A stretch of 64,000 nt of DNA from Solirubrobacteraceae bacterium (GTDB lineage Bacteria; Actinomycetota; Thermoleophilia; Solirubrobacterales; Solirubrobacteraceae): contig JAUJOT010000003.1 of assembly GCA_030447505.1 (NCBI GenBank), positions 248,001 through 312,000 of the forward strand, read 5' to 3'. The position numbers were made by a program, and so were the translations under genes. The notes beneath the pieces are model-generated. The model saw nothing but the letters and a program-made list of their open reading frames with translations. It was not told the origin of the DNA and made no database searches. This document shows, piece after piece, positions 8,794-19,797 of the stretch (the stretch's first letter is position 1; each line of letters opens with the position of its first letter).

Positions 8794-8999
8794 TCGGCAT
8801 TGCGGCAGACGCCGTCCTAGAGGAGTACAGGTCGCTGCGGTCTGAGATTCAGCGTTCTGCTCACGGCACCGCTGGGGACGCGACGAAGGCGCTGCTGTCC
8901 ATGATCTTCTGGGTACGGCTATTCGCGGTTCTCGGCCCCGGCATCGCAGCGGTCGTCGTCGCAGCACAAGCCAGCGCTATGGATCGCGGCGCCACATGA
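8751..8999 (+). CDS. Small hypothetical membrane protein
   Basis: 82-residue protein from the ATG at 8751, overlapping the end of the GT2 gene by 43 bases. An acidic amino-terminal half with a short amphipathic helix (DAVLEEYRSLRSEIQ) is followed by one hydrophobic segment (ALLSMIFWVRLFAVLGPGIA). I do not recognise the family. Overlap and shared strand suggest cotranscription with the glycosyltransferase, perhaps as an accessory membrane subunit, but this is only inference. No clear Shine-Dalgarno is present, so a non-coding reading frame cannot be excluded. Confidence 0.5.
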   Translation: MDTDSPPPGSDEALIGIAADAVLEEYRSLRSEIQRSAHGTAGDATKALLSMIFWVRLFAVLGPGIAAVVVAAQASAMDRGAT

Positions 9000-9393
9000 C
9001 CGACGCGCTACATAGCAGCCGGTCACCCACCGTCACAGCGAGCTCGTTATGCCGCTGCGACGCCCTCGTGCTCGTCGTTCTTGACGCACGTTGCGAAGAG
9101 CCGACTCGGCCGCCTACATAGCCGCCGCCGCGTGACCTACGCTCGCTCGATGCGGCCACCTCGAATAGGGACTGTCCATCTATCCGGAGACCCAGTGTCC
9201 ATCTTCGACCGATTCCCAGGCTACGGATGACGGCCGTTTGGCTGCGACGCAGCTGTCGAGCCGCGGTGATGTCCGCGCGGTCGCGCCTGCGCGCTCCATC
9301 CGACTTCCAGACCGCAAACGCCGCGACGGCGATCATCGGTAGGGCCTCGAGCAGCCCGAGCGCCGAATGTCCCGCGTGTGCAATCGCGTCCAT
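8977..9393 (-). CDS. Hypothetical protein, membrane-like amino-terminus
   Basis: Open frame of 138 codons. The first 33 residues (starting MDAIAHAGHSALGLLEALP, then a hydrophobic run ending AVWKSDG) look like a genuine short membrane protein of a type common in Actinobacteria. The remaining Arg/Ser-rich part has no recognisable order and may be degenerate coding or read-through. The frame overlaps the end of the preceding plus-strand ORF. It may be a small membrane protein that lost its natural stop. Function unknown. Confidence 0.35.
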   Translation of the reverse strand: MDAIAHAGHSALGLLEALPMIAVAAFAVWKSDGARRRDRADITAARQLRRSQTAVIRSLGIGRRWTLGLRIDGQSLFEVAASSERRSRGGGYVGGRVGSSQRASRTTSTRASQRHNELAVTVGDRLLCSASVMWRRDP

Positions 9394-9499
9394 CGCGATC
9401 GATCGCTGCTCGGCGCGCCCGGCTGCCGAGCCGGGCGCGACGGTGCGGGCGGCGGGGCGGGGGGGGGGCCGGCCCGCCCCGGCCGCCCGAGTTGCGGCG

Positions 9500-12851
<3,352 letters not shown>

Positions 12852-12861
<10 letters not shown>

Positions 12862-13550
12862 CGCTCGAGCAGATCCTCGTCGGGGACATCGCGGACGACG
12901 CGCGCCGGCACCCCGATGACGACCTTGCGGGCCGGAACGTCTGCCGTGACGACCGCGCCCGCGGCGACGAACGCCTCCTCGCCGACCTCCACGCCCGGCA
13001 CGAGCACGGCTCCGCCGCCGATCCGGCAGGCGCGCCGCAGCGTCGCGCCGCGCAGCCGCATCCCCTTCGGGTGGCGCGCCATCGTGTCGTCGTTCGTCGT
13101 CATCGCGCAGGGGCCGAAGAAGACGTCGTCCTCGATCACGCTGTAGGCCGTCACGTAGGCCTGCGACTGGATCCGCACGCGGTCGCCGATCTGCACGTCG
13201 TTGTCGACGCCGCTGGCGCGTCCGACGACGCTCTCGCTGCCGATCGTCGCGCGCTCGCGGACGAAGGCCTGGTCGCCGACGATCGAACCGGCGCCCACGC
13301 GAGCGCCGGCGAAGACGATCGCGTACGTGCCGACGATCACATCCTGCTCGAGGACGAGGGCGTCGAGCGGCTCGCGCGAGGCCGTCGAGCGCCTGGCCAG
13401 CTTCGGGGCCTTGCCGAGCACGGCGCCGTCGCCGATCGTGCAGTTGTCGCCGATGACGACGCCGTCGTGGACGACGACGCCGGCGCCGAACGTCACGTCG
13501 CTGCCGACCTCGGCGGTGGCGCTGAGGATCAGTCCCGGAGCGTCGCTCAT
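12852..13550 (-). CDS. Left-handed beta-helix (hexapeptide) acyltransferase
   Basis: 232-residue protein built almost entirely of hexapeptide repeats (for example VTFGAGVVVHDGVVIGDNCT and RIGGGAVLVPGVEVGEEAFV). It has the acyltransferase-type carboxy-terminus AAGAVVTADVPARKVVIGVP. It resembles the WbpD/WlbB type that acetylates UDP-linked amino sugars; UDP-GlcNAc 2-epimerase is encoded immediately upstream with a 4-base ATGA overlap. Together they suggest synthesis of a modified nucleotide sugar for a surface glycan. The putative catalytic His lies in the MARHPKGM loop region but cannot be assigned with certainty. Confidence 0.85.
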
Positions 13551-14623
13551 ATCGCCCGAGAGCCTAGATGCTCACCGATCGCCGCGACCGCACGCTCGGC
13601 GGCGTGGCCGTCTCCGTAGAGCTCGGGACGCTCGGCCGGCGCGCTGCGCGCGAGCGCCGCGCGTGCCGCCTCGACGTCGAGGTCGACGAGCACGTTCCAG
13701 CCCGACTGGACCGTCTCGACCCACTCCGTCGTGTCGCGCAGCGTCACACACGGCACGCCGGCGAGGTAGGCCTCCTTCTGCACGCCGCCCGAGTCGGTCA
13801 GCACCGCGCGGGCACGCGTGAGCAGCGCCGTGAAGGCGAGGTAGCCGAGCGGCGGCAGGACCGTCGTGCCGGCCTCGACGCGCGCGAGCAGGCCGGCTGC
13901 CTCGAGGCGTGCCCGCGTGCGCGGATGCAGCGGCAGCACGACGCGCTCGTCGAGGCCGAGCAGCAGGTCGACGAGCCTGTGCAGGCGCTGCGGGTCGTCG
14001 ACGGTGCCGGCGCGGTGAGCCGTCGCGAGCAGGTACTGACCGGCGCTCACGCCGGCCTGCTGCAACGGGCCGGCGTCGGCGCGCGCGCGCGGCGCGAGCA
14101 CGCGCGCGACGTCGACCATGACGTCGCCGACGACCTCGACGGTTCCCGCGACGGACTCGCGCAGCAGGTTGTGCACGGCCACCTGCGACGGCGCGAGCAG
14201 CAGGTCGCTGAGATGGTCCGTCAGGACGCGGTTGATCTCCTCGGGCATCGCGCGGTCGAACGAGCGCATGCCGGCCTCGACGTGCGCGACGGGGATCTGC
14301 GCCTGCGCGGCCGCCAGCGCGCCCGCGAGCGTCGAGTTCGTATCGCCGTAGACGAGCACCCCGTCGGGACCCTCGTCGCGCAGCAGCTCGCCGAGCGCGC
14401 CCAGCATACGGCTTGTCTGCTCGCTGTTCGAGCCACCGCCGAGATGCAGCTCGACGTCGGGTCGCGGCATCTCGAGCTCGCGGAGGAAGATCGCCGACAG
14501 CTCGTCGTCGTAGTGCTGGCCGGTATGCACGAGCAGCTCGTCGTGCGCCGCGCGCAGGGGCCCGCACAACGCGGCCGCCTTGATGAACTGCGGCCGGTTG
14601 CCGATCACCGTGACGATCCTCAG
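13547..14623 (-). CDS. wecB: UDP-N-acetylglucosamine 2-epimerase (non-hydrolysing)
   Basis: 358-residue GT-B-fold epimerase converting UDP-GlcNAc to UDP-ManNAc. Family motifs: VIGNRPQFIKAA at the amino-terminus, HTGQHYDDELS, VYGDTNSTLAGALAA, HVEAGMRSFDRAMPEEINR, and DSGGVQKEAYLAGVPCVTLR. The family normally begins M(K/R)IVTVIGNRPQF; that sequence is read here from a CTG at 14623 (LRIVTVIG) overlapping the upstream TGA, with GAGG seven bases before it. The conventional alternative is GTG at 14608, which would delete the first beta strand. The 3' end overlaps the acyltransferase start (ATGA). Confidence 0.92.
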   Translation of the reverse strand: MRIVTVIGNRPQFIKAAALCGPLRAAHDELLVHTGQHYDDELSAIFLRELEMPRPDVELHLGGGSNSEQTSRMLGALGELLRDEGPDGVLVYGDTNSTLAGALAAAQAQIPVAHVEAGMRSFDRAMPEEINRVLTDHLSDLLLAPSQVAVHNLLRESVAGTVEVVGDVMVDVARVLAPRARADAGPLQQAGVSAGQYLLATAHRAGTVDDPQRLHRLVDLLLGLDERVVLPLHPRTRARLEAAGLLARVEAGTTVLPPLGYLAFTALLTRARAVLTDSGGVQKEAYLAGVPCVTLRDTTEWVETVQSGWNVLVDLDVEAARAALARSAPAERPELYGDGHAAERAVAAIGEHLGSRAI

Positions 14624-15399
14624 AGCCGCGCCTCGACGTACGCGCGCACGCGCTCCGCGGCCTCGCCCGACAGCGGCCCCGGCGCGGAGGGAATCGCGAT
14701 GTCGTCGATCGCGTGCACCGGCTGCACCTCGCGCGCGGACGACGCGAGAAATGCCTCGCTGGCGTTGCGCAGGTCGTCGAGCGGCGTGACCCGCTCGGTG
14801 ACGCCGGTGACCGCGAACAGCGCCCGGCGCGTGATCGAGTCCAGGATGCGGTCCGCGAGCGGCGGCGTGTGCAGCGCACCGTCGAGAACGTAGAAGAAGG
14901 AGGTCGTCGGGCCTTCGAGGACGCGGCCGTGCGGCGTCACGAGCAGCGCCTCGTCGGCGCCCTGCTCGCGCGCGATGCGGGTCGCGAGCATGTTCGCGGC
15001 GTAGGAGAGCGACTTGACGCCGTCGAGCACGCGCGTCGGCGCGTACGTGACGGTCGCCAGCGCGACCGTGTCGGCCATCACGTGCAGATCCTCGACGATC
15101 CCGATCCGCCGGCCGCCGCGGGTGACGAGCAGCCGCAGCGCTCCGTCGGCCGGCTCGCTGTGCTCCAGCAGCTTCTGCGCGTCCTCGCGGACGGCATCGA
15201 CGTCGAACGGCAGCCGCAGCGCGGCGGCGCTGCGTGCCATCCGCTCGAGGTGCTCATCCAGCCCGTACGGCCGCCCCTCGTAGAGGCGCACGACCTCGAA
15301 GACGCCGTCGCCGCGCAGCAGCCCCTCGTCGGTGACGGGGATCTGCGCCTGCGCGACGTCCATCACGTCACCGTCGAGGATCGCGAGCTTGCCGGCCAT
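14620..15399 (-). CDS. Class IV PLP aminotransferase (PabC/IlvE/DAAT group)
   Basis: 259-residue fold-type IV PLP enzyme. The amino-terminus IPVTDEGLLRGDGVFEVVRL is diagnostic; the PLP lysine is in LDGVKSLSYAANMLA, and EALLVTPHGRVLEGPTTSFF with LDSITRRALF completes the cofactor site. The group includes branched-chain aminotransferase, D-amino-acid transaminase and aminodeoxychorismate lyase; the short length and GDGVFE motif fit lyase or D-transaminase as well as IlvE, so no finer call is made. Start ATG at 15399 (MAGKLAILDG) was chosen over 15447. It heads the minus-strand operon and is divergent from the lipoprotein gene. Confidence 0.85.
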   Translation of the reverse strand: MAGKLAILDGDVMDVAQAQIPVTDEGLLRGDGVFEVVRLYEGRPYGLDEHLERMARSAAALRLPFDVDAVREDAQKLLEHSEPADGALRLLVTRGGRRIGIVEDLHVMADTVALATVTYAPTRVLDGVKSLSYAANMLATRIAREQGADEALLVTPHGRVLEGPTTSFFYVLDGALHTPPLADRILDSITRRALFAVTGVTERVTPLDDLRNASEAFLASSAREVQPVHAIDDIAIPSAPGPLSGEAAERVRAYVEARL

Positions 15400-15417
15400 C
15401 GGCAGGGAGCCTAGCCT
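15389..15417 (+). promoter_or_regulatory. Putative promoter of lipoprotein glycosidase gene
   Basis: TTGCCG (15389-15394) and TAGCCT (15412-15417) are separated by exactly 17 bases, a good sigma-A-type arrangement. The ATG of the next gene is eight bases past the -10, so the transcript would be nearly leaderless. The -35 lies in the first codons of the divergent aminotransferase gene. Confidence 0.5.
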
Positions 15418-15425
15418 GGGGGGCG

Positions 15426-16904
15426 ATGAGACTGACAGCGCGCGCACGGATGCCGGCCGTCGCGTTCGCCGTCGCGCTCACCGTCGCCGTGGCGATCTCC
15501 GGCTGCGCAGAGGACGCGCCCGAGCCGGGCGCGCCGCCGGTCGTGACCGTCGTGCAGGACGACGCGGAGCTGCTGCACCGCTCGCCGCAGCGCATCGCGG
15601 CGACGCTCGACGACATGCGCGACCTCGGGGTTGACTGGGTCCGCGTGACGGCCGGATGGTCGGTCATCGCGCCCGCCCCGCGGGCGACGCGGCGCCCGGC
15701 GTTCGACGCGGCCGACCCGCAGGCGTATCCGCGCGGCGCCTGGGCGGCGCTCGACCGCGTCCACGAGATGGCTCGCGCACGCGGCATGCGGACGGCGATC
15801 GACATCGCGTTCTGGGCGCCGCGCTGGGGCGTCGCCGGCCCGGGCCGCCGCGGCGGACGCGAGCGCGACACGGTGCTCGTCGCGGACTTCGCGGACTTCG
15901 CCGAGGCCGTCGCGCGCCGCTACCGCGACGCGGCCGCGTTCACGGTCTGGAACGAGCCCAACCACAACGCGTTCCTGCTGCCCCAGTGGGAGCGCGCGGA
16001 CGACGGCTGGCGGCCTGCGGCGCCGCATCTGTACCGCGCGATGGTGCGGGCGGCGGTGCCACGGATCGAGGCGGCCGCAGCGGGCGCTCTCGTGCTGATC
16101 GGCGCGACCTCCTCGGTCGGCAGCGCACGCGGCAGCCGCCCCGGCGAGCGGATCGCGCCGCTGACGTTCCTGCGCGAGATGGCATGCGTGGACGAGGCGC
16201 TGGCGCCGCTGAGGCGTGCGCAGTGCGACGAGTTCGCGCCGCTGCCGGGCGATGGCTGGTCACACCATCCCTACTCGCTGGCGCTCGCGCCCTGGCAGCC
16301 CGACCCGCGCCCCGACAACGTCCGCATCGCCGACCTCGACCGGCTCACGTCGCTGCTCGCGCGGCTGCACGCTGCCGGTCGCACCCGCAAGCGCCTGGCG
16401 CTCTACATCACCGAGTCGGGCTACCAGACCAGGCCCCCCGATCCGACGCAGACGGTCGGCCTCGCCGAGCAGGCGCGTTGGCTGCCCGAGGCCGAGCGCA
16501 TCGCGCGTGCGCAGCCGACAGTGCGCAGCGTCGCGCAGTTCCTCGTCCGCGATCTGCCCGTGCGACGGGGCGCCAGCGCGCGCGAGCGCTGGGGCGACTA
16601 CCAGTCCGGCCTGCGCTTCGCCGACGGCGCGGCCAAGCCGGCGCACGCGGCGTTCGCGCTGGCGCTCGTCGCGCGCCGCGCCGGCCCGCAGCGGGTCAGC
16701 TTCTGGGGGCTCGTGCGCCCGGGCAGCGGCAGCCGCGACGCACGCATCGCCGTGCTCGAGCCCGGCGGCGGCTGGCGCACGATCGCCCGCCGGCGCACGC
16801 GCGCGGACGGCACCTTCCGCGCCACCGTATCGATCGGCGCTGCGCGGACGTTTCGGCTGGAGAGCGGCGGGCGTGCGGGCGCGCCGGTCGACGGCGCCCG
16901 TTGA
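15426..16904 (+). CDS. Secreted lipoprotein, clan A-type glycoside hydrolase-like
   Basis: 492-residue protein. A lipoprotein signal peptide (Arg-rich start, hydrophobic core, lipobox VAISGC with Cys near residue 29) predicts anchoring outside the membrane. The mature part resembles a TIM-barrel clan GH-A hydrolase: acid/base region FTVWNEPNHNAF after strand 4 and putative nucleophile in YITESGYQT after strand 7. The carboxy-terminal 90 residues resemble a beta-sandwich (RRTRADGTFRATVSIG). Substrate unknown; families GH5, GH39 or GH1-like relatives are possible. A promoter with 17-base spacing precedes the ATG. Confidence 0.75.
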   Translation: MRLTARARMPAVAFAVALTVAVAISGCAEDAPEPGAPPVVTVVQDDAELLHRSPQRIAATLDDMRDLGVDWVRVTAGWSVIAPAPRATRRPAFDAADPQAYPRGAWAALDRVHEMARARGMRTAIDIAFWAPRWGVAGPGRRGGRERDTVLVADFADFAEAVARRYRDAAAFTVWNEPNHNAFLLPQWERADDGWRPAAPHLYRAMVRAAVPRIEAAAAGALVLIGATSSVGSARGSRPGERIAPLTFLREMACVDEALAPLRRAQCDEFAPLPGDGWSHHPYSLALAPWQPDPRPDNVRIADLDRLTSLLARLHAAGRTRKRLALYITESGYQTRPPDPTQTVGLAEQARWLPEAERIARAQPTVRSVAQFLVRDLPVRRGASARERWGDYQSGLRFADGAAKPAHAAFALALVARRAGPQRVSFWGLVRPGSGSRDARIAVLEPGGGWRTIARRRTRADGTFRATVSIGAARTFRLESGGRAGAPVDGAR

Positions 16905-16974
16905 TCTCGACGAGCGTCGGGCGTTGTGGTGCGCTCGATGATCCGCAACGCAGTGGTCAGGAGGAGAGCAGCAG

Positions 16975-17047
16975 TGCCCCCGCCAGGAATCGAACCTGGA
17001 ACCTTCGGATTAAGAGTCCGCTGCTCTGCCAGTTGAGCTACAGGGGC
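16975..17047 (-). tRNA. tRNA-Lys (anticodon CTT)
   Basis: 73-base tRNA on the minus strand. The acceptor stem GCCCCTG pairs with CGGGGGC (one G-U), followed by discriminator A; CCA is not encoded. The anticodon loop CTCTTAA gives anticodon CTT, which reads AAG. The T arm contains GGTTCGATTCC. A -10-like TAGGAT lies just upstream on the minus strand. Confidence 0.95.
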
Positions 17048-17095
17048 TGGTCGCGACGAGCGAGAGATCCTAGTGCAACGTCTGCGGACGACCGG

Positions 17096-17791
17096 CTAGC
17101 CGGGCGGTGTCGGGGTGCTTTGCTGCGCGCGGTTCGCGGCGGCCTGCTTCTTGAGGACGTCGAGCGTCCTGCGCAGCTCCTTGCGATCCTCCTTCGGGGC
17201 GAGATCGACGGCGCGCGCGCTCGCGAGGTCGCCCGTGCGGGTGTCGCCGGCCTGATAGGCGAGCACCGCGAGCTGGGCGTAGAGGTTCGAGCTCGGCGGC
17301 TTCTCGGCGTCCGTGACGATCTGCTTGGCCCGCACCGCCTTGTCGAGCTCGTTGAGGCCGTTGGCGCCGTAGGCCTGGACGAGCAGGTTCGCGGCGCGCA
17401 CGTTCGGCTGCTTGGGCTCGAGCGCGAGGTGACGCTCCCAGGCGTTTGCGGCCAGCCGCAGGCGCCGCTTGGCGTCGTCGGTGTACGTGCCGTCCTGCCG
17501 GACGCCGTCGATCGCTGCGCGCCGGAAGCGCGCGATCGCAAGGTCCGCCCATGCCTCGGGGTCCCTCGGGTTCGCGCGCGTGTCGGCGAGCGCGGCCTGG
17601 ATCTGCTTGTCGAGCGAGTCGGTCGCGCTGCTGCCCCCGGCGTTCTCGCCCGAGAAGGCGTCGAACAAGCCGCCGCTCTGATCGCTGCCGATGCCAAACA
17701 GCACGAGCCCACCGCCCATCAGGATGGCCAGCGAGAGGTAGATGGCTTGCACGGTGCGGCGGCGGCCGCGCCCGCGCAGGTCGAACAGCAT
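17096..17791 (-). CDS. Membrane-anchored TPR-like protein
   Basis: 231-residue protein with a basic amino-terminus, one membrane helix (AIYLSLAILMGGGLVLFGIG), a Gly/Ser linker and a predominantly helical carboxy-terminal domain with tetratricopeptide-like repeats (NPRDPEAWADLAIARFRRA; ANAWERHLALEPKQPNVRAA; NLYAQLAVLAYQAGD). A protein-protein scaffold at the inner face or outside of the membrane is likely. It is encoded eight bases downstream of tatC on the same strand, so it is probably cotranscribed with the Tat genes; a functional link is not established. Confidence 0.75.
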   Translation of the reverse strand: MLFDLRGRGRRRTVQAIYLSLAILMGGGLVLFGIGSDQSGGLFDAFSGENAGGSSATDSLDKQIQAALADTRANPRDPEAWADLAIARFRRAAIDGVRQDGTYTDDAKRRLRLAANAWERHLALEPKQPNVRAANLLVQAYGANGLNELDKAVRAKQIVTDAEKPPSSNLYAQLAVLAYQAGDTRTGDLASARAVDLAPKEDRKELRRTLDVLKKQAAANRAQQSTPTPPG

Positions 17792-17798
17792 CGGGAGA

Positions 17799-19043
17799 TC
17801 AGTCCTTCCGGTGGGGTCCTTTCAGCTTAGACAGATCGCCGTCGGAACCGGGCTGCTCGTCGTCGAGCTCACCGGCCATCGCGAGCGGCGCCTGCTCGTC
17901 GAGCTCGTCGAGCTCGTGGTCGCCAAAGGGGTCGTAATCGTCGTCGTCGTAATCGTCGCCGCCGTCGTCGTCGTGACCGCCGTCGTCATCGTCACCGTCG
18001 TCGTCGTCATCGCCCCACCGGCTCGACCTCCCGACGGGCCGGACGCGCTCCAGCCAGCGCGCGAGCAGGATGCTCAGCTCGAAGAGGACGATCAGCGGCC
18101 CCATCGCGAGCGTCATCGTGAACGGGTCCGGCGTCGGCGTGGCGACGGCCGCGAGGACCGCGATGCCGAGGATCACGTAGCCGCGGTTCTTCGCGAGCTG
18201 GCGCGGCGTGAGGATCCCCAGGCGGGTGACCGCCAGCACGCCGACCGGGATCTGGAACAGCAGGCCGACGCCCGCGACGAACAGGACCGCGAACTTGAAG
18301 TAGTCCTTGGCCTGCAAGAGGATGTCGAAGGAGTCGTCGTTGAAGTTCTGCAGGAACGCGACCGCGCGCGTGAGCACGACGAAGTAGCCGAACGCGGCGC
18401 CGGCGATGAACAGCGCCGGCACCATCAGCATCAGCGGCAGCGCGAGCTTGCGCTCGCCCGGGCTGAACGCGGGCAGCACGAACGCGTACGCCTGGAAGAG
18501 CAGCATCGGCATCGCCAGCAGCAGCGAGGCGTAGAAGGCGATCGTGATCGTGGCCGTGAACGGCTCGGTGACACCGAGCGTCACGAGGTTGCGCTGGGTG
18601 TTGGTCGGCACGGATGCGGCGGCCTGCGTGACCTGCCTGCTCGCCGCCGCGAGCTTCGTCGAGCTGACGGCGATCGTCGCGCGCTGCGCCGTGGTGAGGT
18701 TCTCCGCGCTCGCCAGCGCGTCGAACGTCTTGGCCACCGAGGCCAGCGCGGGCGCGAGCGACCGCAGCGCCTGGGCCTGCTCCTTCTGAAAGCGCGCAGC
18801 CTGCTCGAGCGGGTCCTTGCTCGCCTTGCTGGGGTCCTGGAGATTCTGGGTCTCGCGGACCGGCTTCGTGACGATGTCGAGGATCGCGTTGTTCTGCCAG
18901 AAGCAGAACGCGAAGGCCGCGACGAGGGCGAACGCCGAGATCAGCAGCCGCCGGCGCAGCTCCGAGAGATGGTCGACGAGGCTGAGCTTGTCCTCGTGGT
19001 CGATGGGCCGCAGCGCGGCCGCGATGCGGCTCTTACGGCTCAG
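17799..19043 (-). CDS. tatC: Twin-arginine translocase subunit TatC
   Basis: 414-residue TatC, the membrane receptor for twin-arginine signal peptides. The conserved start LVDHLSELRRRLL leads into the first helix. Five further helices follow, with the family motif LPAFSPGER after helix 3 and a late ATPTPDPFTM region. Two oddities: the extracytoplasmic loop after helix 1 is about 90 residues longer than in E. coli (KASKDPLEQ through Ala/Thr-rich helices), and the last 70 residues form an Asp-rich tail. No ATG, GTG or TTG occurs in frame between 19043 and 18737; the only start that keeps helix 1 is CTG at 19043, overlapping the tatA TGA. Confidence 0.92.
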   Translation of the reverse strand: MSRKSRIAAALRPIDHEDKLSLVDHLSELRRRLLISAFALVAAFAFCFWQNNAILDIVTKPVRETQNLQDPSKASKDPLEQAARFQKEQAQALRSLAPALASVAKTFDALASAENLTTAQRATIAVSSTKLAAASRQVTQAAASVPTNTQRNLVTLGVTEPFTATITIAFYASLLLAMPMLLFQAYAFVLPAFSPGERKLALPLMLMVPALFIAGAAFGYFVVLTRAVAFLQNFNDDSFDILLQAKDYFKFAVLFVAGVGLLFQIPVGVLAVTRLGILTPRQLAKNRGYVILGIAVLAAVATPTPDPFTMTLAMGPLIVLFELSILLARWLERVRPVGRSSRWGDDDDDGDDDDGGHDDDGGDDYDDDDYDPFGDHELDELDEQAPLAMAGELDDEQPGSDGDLSKLKGPHRKD

Positions 19044-19267
19044 CTGTGCGGCCGGCTCACGGCCTCGTCCGCCTCATCGGCCTGCGACGCTGCGGTGAGC
19101 TTGGAGGGCTCGTCGTCGTCCTTGGATCCGCCGGTGATCGAGTCCTTGAACTCGCGCATGCCCGATCCGAGCGAGCGCCCGAGGTCGGGGAGTCGCTTCG
19201 GGCCGAAGACGACCAAGACGATCACGAGCACGATGAGTATTTCCGGCAATCCGATGCCAAGCGGCAT
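19040..19267 (-). CDS. tatA: Sec-independent translocase protein TatA
   Basis: 75-residue TatA/E family protein: a short amino-terminal membrane helix (IGLPEILIVLVIVLVVFGPK), the FGPKRLPDLGRSLGSG hinge and amphipathic helix, then a charged disordered tail. It oligomerises to form the Tat pore with TatC, encoded directly downstream with overlapping stop and start. GGAG precedes the ATG. A likely substrate in this window is the Rieske protein at 23049-23726, which has an RR signal. Confidence 0.95.
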   Translation of the reverse strand: MPLGIGLPEILIVLVIVLVVFGPKRLPDLGRSLGSGMREFKDSITGGSKDDDEPSKLTAASQADEADEAVSRPHS

Positions 19268-19383
19268 TGGGGCTCCTCACTTCGGGGGGGACAACAGCCT
19301 AGCGCGAGAGTTGGCGCGCAGAGGTGTTCTGGACACGCGTGGCGAACCTTCAAGTTCCGCCGCGGCGTGCCGATGAGTGGGTC

Positions 19384-19791
19384 ATGCAGGAGTTCGAAAA
19401 CAGTCCGTCACCGGATCACAAGCAGTACGTCCGCAAGGTGACCCTGCCGTCCGGCAAGACGATCGAGGTCGTCTCGTTCGAGGATCCCGCCGCGCCCGAG
19501 ACGGACATCCACGTGTGCCCCGAGTGCACGTGCGAGCTCGTGTACCCCGTCGCCTGGCAAGAGGCCGACCACACGCGCTGGGAGGTCAGCCTGCGCTGCC
19601 CCAACTGCGAGTGGTACGCCACCGACATCTTCAACGACGAGGCGATCCGGCGCTTCGACGAGACGCTCGACCGCGGGACGGAGGCGCTCGTCGCCGATCT
19701 GCGCCAGCTCAGCCGGGCGAACATGGAAGAAGACGTCGAGCGCTTCATCGCCGCGCTGACGGCCGGGCACGTGCTGCCCGAGGACTTCTAG
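19384..19791 (+). CDS. Hypothetical zinc-ribbon protein
   Basis: 135-residue cytoplasmic protein of unknown function. Two cysteine pairs (HVCPECTCEL and LRCPNCEWYATD) form a likely zinc ribbon in the middle. The amino-terminal part has beta character (KVTLPSGKTIEVVSFEDP) and the carboxy-terminal 60 residues are helical and acidic (FDETLDRGTEALVADLRQLS; EDVERFIAALTAGHVLP). Start ATG at 19384 was chosen over an upstream start at 19324, because the extra residues are not protein-like. It is divergent from tatA and convergent with the polyprenyl synthase gene. Confidence 0.75.
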   Translation: MQEFENSPSPDHKQYVRKVTLPSGKTIEVVSFEDPAAPETDIHVCPECTCELVYPVAWQEADHTRWEVSLRCPNCEWYATDIFNDEAIRRFDETLDRGTEALVADLRQLSRANMEEDVERFIAALTAGHVLPEDF

Positions 19792-19797
19792 CCGAGG

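Noticed and set aside
17930-18010. Dense triplet repeat considered as a CRISPR or satellite array
   Set aside because: It is in frame and encodes the Asp-rich tail of TatC; no spacer-repeat structure.
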